In this document: positions 49,665 to 64,000 of the stretch, piece by piece
Layout of the letters: each line of letters begins with the position of its first letter
How positions within the stretch are numbered: the first letter of the stretch is position 1
NCBI GenBank assembly: GCA_963662155.1
Contig: OY759265.1
Coordinates: 45,909,906 to 45,973,905, forward strand
Source: Lamellibrachia columna
Taxonomy: Eukaryota; Annelida; Polychaeta; Sabellida; Siboglinidae
Reading direction: 5' to 3'
Length of the DNA: 64,000 nucleotides
Translations under genes and position numbers: made by a program
The notes under the pieces: model-generated
What the model saw: only the letters and a program-made list of their open reading frames with translations
Databases searched by the model: none
What the model was told of the DNA's origin: nothing

Positions 49665-49796
49665 ATTAGGGCCCGGCCCAGCCCAGCCCCGTTCACACTA
49701 GGCCCAGACCCGACCCAAGCCCGATGTTTGTTCAGCCCAGACCCGACCTAAGCCCGCAAAATGTAGGCCCAGGCCTGGCCCATGCAGGGCACTAAT
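49665..49796. mobile_element. GC-rich hAT-like terminus
   Basis: GGCCCGGCCCAGCCCAGCCC and further CCCAGACCCGAC blocks end in CCATGCAGGGCACTA. From memory, this resembles right ends of some hAT elements whose termini read CAGTGCCCTGCA. A partner left end is not clear; a weak relative lies near 44800-44860. Confidence 0.35.
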
Positions 49797-49799
49797 AAG

Positions 49800-50070
49800 G
49801 GGATTGGGGCGCAGTGGTCGTGTGGTACAGCGTCGGACTTTTGGTTTGGTTCAAAACCACCTCCGCCGTTTCGAAGCTTGGGCAACTTTGTTTACCCCAC
49901 TTTGCCTGTCTGTGTCTTTCGGAAGAGACAGTAAAAGCTGTTGGTCTCTTCTATCTGGTGTATGTGCCGAGGACGTAAAAAAGACCCTACACAAAAGGCC
50001 CAGGGCCAGGGTCAGGGAAAAACCTGTTGTGGACTCACAGTCAGAGACAGAGGTGGTGATCTCACTCTCT
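49800..50070 (+). mobile_element. tRNA-derived SINE, copy 3
   Basis: It has GGGGCGCAGTGGTCGTGTGG (A-box-like), GGTTCAAAACCACC (B-box-like), TTTCGAAGCTTGGGCAACTT, CCCCACTTTGCC, CTTTCGGAAGAGACAG and CTATCTGGTGTATGTGCCGA. It is the most complete of the three related copies and lies upstream of the calcyphosin gene. Confidence 0.75.
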
Positions 50071-50883
50071 AAACTACCATTGGCGTAAATATCCTGACAA
50101 ATGGATCATGCCAATTATATGACAGAAAGAAATGCCCCTCCCTCAATCCCGCCAATCGGACCCATGCCATGCATGGCAATGCCAATCGGGCCTAGCTGGG
50201 GCTTAGCCCAGGGAGTCTGAGGGACTAGCGCCGGTAACCGATTAATCGCTGTCAATTTGGACACTCGGACACGTCGCTGCGAAGCTTCATAAGCTTGACT
50301 TAAAACAATGCTTATTATGGAGTACAGATTACACAACACGTGCTGACCTTCACCGGACGACCGCTTGAGTCTGGTCCCGACATTTCGTCAGTTGCTCGCA
50401 GAGCTGTAAATGAAACCTTGACTGTTTTTTCCACTTCGTCTTCTGCTATTGAGCCTCTGGCGGACGGTGGCTAGAAGAATGGTACGGAACTATTCGACAG
50501 ATGGCAGTATGGGTGCGCAACACAAAATGACTCGCGGGTGCCTGCGGTTTAGTCATGGTAACGTAAAAACAGATGTCCCGGATGACATTTAGCGAGGTAA
50601 GACCAGTGCCTGTTTGTTCACGTTCTGCAATTGTGTCGCTTCGTAGATGAACGGATTTGATCGACGCAAATCATAATTAAGCTTTCGGCGTTTCTATTAC
50701 GAAAGACCTAAAACTGCAGTAATTTCTGGTTTGTTTATTAACCAGATTTAGCGCAGCACCTTGCAGCGATATTCTAGATTATTTGTTGAGAATTCGGGTA
50801 AACAGAAATCGCCATACCGCGTGAAACTGCGGACAGCAGCGTTTGCCAGGTACCTTACTTACGTCACCGACAAATTCATCAAA

Positions 50884-59772
<8,889 letters not shown>

Positions 59773-62383
59773 TGTCAGATATGCTAGCATGCATAGTACC
59801 ATGCTCTGAGCTACAGGAAATTTAGATCTTTTTTCTGGTAAACTGGACCATCATGTAAACTTGTAAAGTAGATTGCTTTGTAAAAAATCTTGCTGGGGAT
59901 ATATGATCTTATACTGCTTTACAAGATTTGTTTGAAAATGATAGAGTTCCAGGTCATTGCAGCCTACATATGTCACTGTATTAAATGGTTGTGTTTTTGT
60001 TTGCACAGTGTATTTCAATTCTGGTAGTGGATGTTTTAACATTTATGTTTTATGTTAGATCAGATTGAAATTATATATATTTGCCAATATTTGTCTATGT
60101 ATTGCCAGCATATAAATAAGTTTGGTTATTGGTCTGTGGATAAATTATATATCATTATAAACGTGTCATGTTTGGAAAACACTGTAAAAGGTGTGCACGA
60201 TGTGTTTTAGCATGCAGTAAAATTAGTCAACTTAATAGAGAAAATCAGAACGTTTATATACAAATATATGCGCAGCTGCAGATTATATGAACATTTTCTG
60301 TTTTGTTTCTGTATTACTAATCTAAGTTATAAAATGAAATATTCTTCTTTAAACATTGTTAATGAATACTCATTATTTTCGACATATTGCAGCCAGGCAA
60401 AATATGGAACATTTCCAGTTAGACAAAGATTTAGAATTACTGTACATTTATGAGTTGCACTTTAAAGGCTTCATCACTTTGCTGTCGTTTCAGAAATAGA
60501 GTCAAAAAGCTTTCTACTATGAAAACCACCAGTTTCAGTCATGAGAACAAGTATGTAACACCTGTTGATTAACACAGATGGTTTTTGCAGCTTATCAGCT
60601 ATATTAATGGGTTGGCATACAAAGAATGAACAGGGCAAAGGTAGTGTTTGGCTGAGGTGTGCGTAACAAAAAACAATTTAACAGAGAGAAGGTACCTTGC
60701 TGTATTATCCCAATAAAAATACAAAGAATTATGTCCCCCACATCCGTATCTGGTGATTGTACAGTAAACAGACATTCCTTGGTGTTCATTTTGGTGATAA
60801 AATATATGGAAAGTTTAAAACAAATGTGTTTGTTGTTTGATTTAGGTTGATAGAAGATATTTTTAAAGCAAGTTTGTGTGTGAAGTTAAACATTTTGTGA
60901 GAGCAAGAGATTTAAGCAACAGGACAGAACACTGAATACCAAAGTGTCATTTTGAAATGATGAGTGAAATGATAAGATGTAGCCGGCAGTTTTTTGTTGG
61001 GATGTAATTGTACTAATGTCTGAAGGGGAACTAGTTCTGCACCATCAGCAACATTATTGGACCAACAATGGACTAGTTTTGGCTGTCGCAAGGTGGCGCT
61101 CTCTTGCAAGTGTTCTTTGTTCTCGGATGAGGATATTTTTAACATATAAACTAGGAGTCCTGCCACTGGTACTGCCACATGTCCCCAGTCGTTCTGATTA
61201 ACTCCCATTCTGCTTTATACTCGTGGTACCCATTACTAAAAGCACGTCGATTCTTATTGTCAGTGCATTGTTAATGAATTCCATTGGTCAGCCCTGAGAA
61301 GCCACCATCGAAGAAACCAAGCCACCCATCTCGACACTGATGAAAATCGCGGTGATGTGGTTCTGGACATGCATTTGGCGACACAAAACTCTCTGTAGAC
61401 CTCGAAAATAATACAGAACGAACTTATTGTCATCACCGGGAGTAACTCCAGCAGAAGGTCATGTCCGAAATACGAAAGGTGTTTTTGATTCCATTAGCGC
61501 TGACGAGGCATATGTCAAATTGAATGCAGAACAGTTGAGCTTTGATGAGCAAGTCCGCCCACCGGGAGTCTTGAGGGGGAGCAGGGCTGGTCAGGTTCTG
61601 GCTCCGCCCATGAGTTATGCTGGAGTCTTGCCAAATATCAGGTCACGGAGTGACGGTCGCAACGGAAGCTGAATGAGACAGGAGGCGTGCAGTACCAAAG
61701 TGGACAAAGACATAGAAGGCCCTAGTGGACAAAGATACAGAAGGCCCTAGTGGACAAAGATACAGAAGGCCCTAGTCAGCTCTGTATTTTCTTCACATTG
61801 TCCCAGGATCGCTGATGTCTGGATCCTTTGAGCATCGATCTACTCTGTGTCTTCATCGCATTGTTCTAGGACGTCACTGGACCTTTTTAGTGACATTGTC
61901 AACCACCATATCAGTCTCGGTTATGTCATTACGTTCTTTTGGGACATAGCAGGAATAACGTTATCTTTATCAAGGATGTCGTCGCGCTCATAAGGTGGTC
62001 TCCCTCTCTTAAGTCAAGCAGGTGCCTACAAACAGACGAGACTACGCATGCAGGCTACTCCGCTCCACTCCGTGTTATTCATGTTTTAGCTGCTTCGTAT
62101 CTGCCATTCTCTGTGTGTAAATATCTATAAACTCAGGTATAATAATATACCCTATGTATTGTATGTTTGTTGTATTTATTTTATGCATAATTAGCTGAAT
62201 ATTAATTATAATATGTACGCATATAGCTAATTATGTGTCTTATCAACCCAAAAAATTTATTACCGTTTGAAGCCGCAATACCACACTTACTCTGAAACTT
62301 TTACGTCAGCACTAATTCTTACTCACAGAAATTCCTTTTCTTGTGTGGTTGTACCTAGAATAGTATCTACCAGGTTACAGTTT
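59773..62383. other. No gene recognised
   Basis: Spacer containing three 25-bp tandem copies of GTGGACAAAGATACAGAAGG + CCCTA at 61700-61774. A minus-strand AATAAA (62258-62263) could serve the gene at 62501. The 81-codon frame at 61427-61672 has no support. Confidence 0.5.
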
Positions 62384-62460
62384 CACACGAGCGATTAGTT
62401 GTCCAATTGGTCGGGTAAAATGGTGTCGCCCGACTAATCTGACAACTAATGGCTCGTGTG
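62384..62460. mobile_element. 77-bp MITE-like inverted repeat
   Basis: Arms CACACGAGCGATTAGTTGTC and GACAACTAATGGCTCGTGTG pair with one mismatch, and inner GGTCGGG/CCCGACT also pair. A decayed relative lies at 11023-11054. Confidence 0.6.
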
Positions 62461-62500
62461 AATGGGCCTTAAAGCGACAGTGACAACAAACTAACGTGCG

Positions 62501-62672
62501 TCAAAAAATGTCCGCTGCGCCACCGGCGGCGTCCCGCTCGTAATCAGTGATGTCATCAATGACGTAGTTGCCCTTGGCATCTTTCCGTAGTCCAACCATG
62601 TATTTCTCGGCCGATTTCTTTCCGGTGCTGCGTGGGTCACAGCAGCAGAGCACCATGCCAGGCGTGATGCAA
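62501..62672 (-). CDS. Membrane protein last exon
   Basis: The acceptor gggtgtag precedes 62672. It encodes CITPGMVLCCCDPRSTGKKS, AEKYMVGLRKDAKGNYVIDD and ITDYERDAAGGAADIF, then TGA. Confidence 0.75.
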
Positions 62673-63962
62673 CTACACCCGACAACAGAAACACAATTTA
62701 ATACTTCACCGGATACAACTCTTCCGTACATATAATAATGGGAGGCAGGATTATAAGTGTTTCCCTAACCAATGGGTATCCCTGACCAAAGTTCTTCTGC
62801 AGTTGTAAAATTATTGAAAATGTTTGTCCGAAATATGGGTGCCCATGCATGCGCACTACATGATTCATGTTAAATTGCATAGAAATTGCACTGAGTTTCT
62901 TAGTGTTAGGCCCTAAATGTTAATTAAATCATATTTATTTTATGATCATCGTTACTGTGCATCGTAGACGTCCAGAGTAAGACTCCTACAACATTAATGC
63001 ACGTTTTGTTGAGCCGTGGGTTTATTTTGATGGCATTCTTTTTTCCGCGGATAAATTTCTGTAGGCTGCGTGAACATTTAGCTTCACCACTTCTCGTCTT
63101 CATCCGCCACTAATGGCGCCACCTACCAGAAGCAACAGTAAGCGAGGATCGTTCCGACAACGATGAGAATGGGAGTCGTGATAGTCGGGTACTTCTTGAG
63201 GAAGTTAAACGCACCGATCAACCGCTCGATGAAAGTCTACAACATGCATGGCCAACTAAGGAGACGGAAAGAAACTCACGTGCTTTGGGCAACGTTCCCG
63301 TTTGCCGAAGTAAACGCTTAAATGGGGCCTAGTTTTATAGTATAAAAGGTTGCGTCTAATGAAAAGAAACCAAACATCTGCAGATTCGTGAAACGCATAA
63401 TATGTACCGTACTGCATAAACATTGGCATTCCAAAAAATGTTCAAGATGGATTTACAAACCATATGCACTCATTCCTTGGGTATAGCATGTAAGGTACAC
63501 GTGTTTTGTTCCTACCTTCCTGGCCGGATCTATCCTGTCCACTTGCCATTTTTCAGAATCAGAAAGTTCGTCCACAGACCAGTCATACACCGTGTCGGTT
63601 GTGGCTTGTCTCTTATGAACTACGTCACTTCGCTGGTCTTTCCTTTCCCCAGCAATCTCGCTGGACAGGTCTCGACGTCTTCTCCTCTTCCCCCTACTCC
63701 CTTGTATCAATAACTTATCGTCTATGTCGGTTCTTTCGAGTTCATTCGCGTCAAGGCGTTCTTCTTTATATGTGTTGTTCTTTGCAGCAGCATAGTCTAT
63801 TTTGTTTCCTGTGATTGTGTTAATATCATTACTTGCAATTTCGTTTTGTCCCTTACTGTTAACATCCTTTGTTTTGGTTTCGTTGTTGCGTCTCTTGTCT
63901 GGCGCGGAGCTGTTTTTCTCTGTGTACGAAATGTACGGGAATATGTATGCCAATACGCTTAT
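62501..63962 (-). CDS. Single-pass membrane protein, C-terminal exons (unrecognised)
   Basis: Three minus-strand exons join in phase: 63516-63962 (phase 0 both ends), 63127-63236 and 62501-62672 with stop TGA. The first encodes a polar, Lys/Asp/Asn-rich stretch with an RGKRRRRR basic cluster, then DWSVDELSDSEKWQVDRIDP. The second encodes FLKKYPTITTPILIVVGTIL, a single transmembrane helix. The third encodes a short tail with a CCF-CCITPGMVLCCCDP cysteine cluster next to the membrane (possible palmitoylation) and ends GGAADIF. The polar part is probably extracellular and the RGKRRRRR could be a furin-type site, both inferred. At least one exon lies beyond the window. I do not recognise the family. 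Confidence 0.75.
63127..63236 (-). CDS. Membrane protein transmembrane exon
   Basis: The acceptor cttgtag-like ctttgtag precedes 63236 (gtag|ACTTTC) and the donor gtaggt follows 63127. It encodes TFIERLIGAFNFLKKYPTIT then TPILIVVGTILAYCCF, a hydrophobic helix after a basic/aromatic stretch. Confidence 0.78.
63516..63962 (-). CDS. Membrane protein large polar exon
   Basis: The acceptor gacattag precedes 63962 and the donor gtagga follows 63516. The 149 codons in phase 0 begin ISVLAYIFPYISYTEKNSS, possibly the end of a signal peptide. They include several N-x-S/T sites (NSS, NET, NNT) and RGKRRRRR. Confidence 0.72.
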
Positions 63963-64000
63963 CTAATGTCAGATGCAAAAATAATGTAACTAAGAAACAC

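Noticed and set aside
50761..50883. In-frame N-terminal extension of calcyphosin (from an ATG at 50761)
   Set aside because: The family start aligns at 50884; the extension has no similarity to calcyphosins and is better read as 5' UTR.
61427..61672. 81-codon frame downstream of the calcyphosin gene
   Set aside because: No homology; it contains GGTTCTGGCTCCGCCCA, a block of the MITE seen at 7764, so it is probably repeat-derived.

Overview
This is animal nuclear DNA. It has spliced genes with GT-AG and a few GC-AG introns, LINE, SINE, DIRS-like and hAT-like transposon relics, foldback MITEs, and very long minisatellites and microsatellites. The gene families and transposon mix suggest an invertebrate, possibly a marine lophotrochozoan or an invertebrate deuterostome; I cannot name the species. 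There are no bacterial operons, CRISPR arrays, rRNA genes or clear functional tRNA genes.

Layout: (1) 863-4468 (+) is the 3' end of a focal adhesion kinase gene (PTK2-like). It holds six exons covering the coiled/Q-rich linker, a low-complexity linker and the FAT domain, with a 3' UTR to about 5.9 kb. (2) 12031-15489 (+) is a complete COX5B gene. It has two candidate first exons, both encoding presequence-like N termini, two inferred GC-AG introns and a young 532-bp foldback transposon in intron 1. (3) 22838-48052 (-) is a complete eight-exon MTAP gene (methylthioadenosine phosphorylase, 280 residues). Introns 1 and 2 hold at least two LINE copies, a nested hAT pair and a DIRS-like relic. (4) 50884-59772 (+) is a calcyphosin-like EF-hand gene with two homologous, alternative terminal exons. 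(5) 62501-63962 (-) is the 3' part of an unrecognised single-pass membrane protein gene with a cysteine cluster beside the membrane. The four recognised genes have unrelated roles (adhesion signalling, respiration, methionine salvage, calcium sensing), so this is ordinary neighbourhood, not a pathway cluster.

The most striking pattern is repeated duplication of exon 3' ends together with their splice donors. MTAP exon 3 is followed by 27 extra head-to-tail copies of its last 23 bases plus the donor, most of them carrying a perfect U1 match (CAGGTAAGT). MTAP exon 4 is followed by four extra copies of its last 20 bases plus donor. A FAK FAT-domain exon has one decayed extra copy. A fourth minisatellite begins at the MTAP stop codon. 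In both MTAP arrays, use of any distal donor creates a stop codon right at the exon boundary (AG+GTAA or AG+GTGA), so only the exon-proximal donor is productive. This makes them candidate splice-donor decoy arrays. Long gene-free stretches (5.9-11.9 kb, 15.5-20.1 kb, 59.8-62.4 kb) hold only repeats or nothing I recognise.
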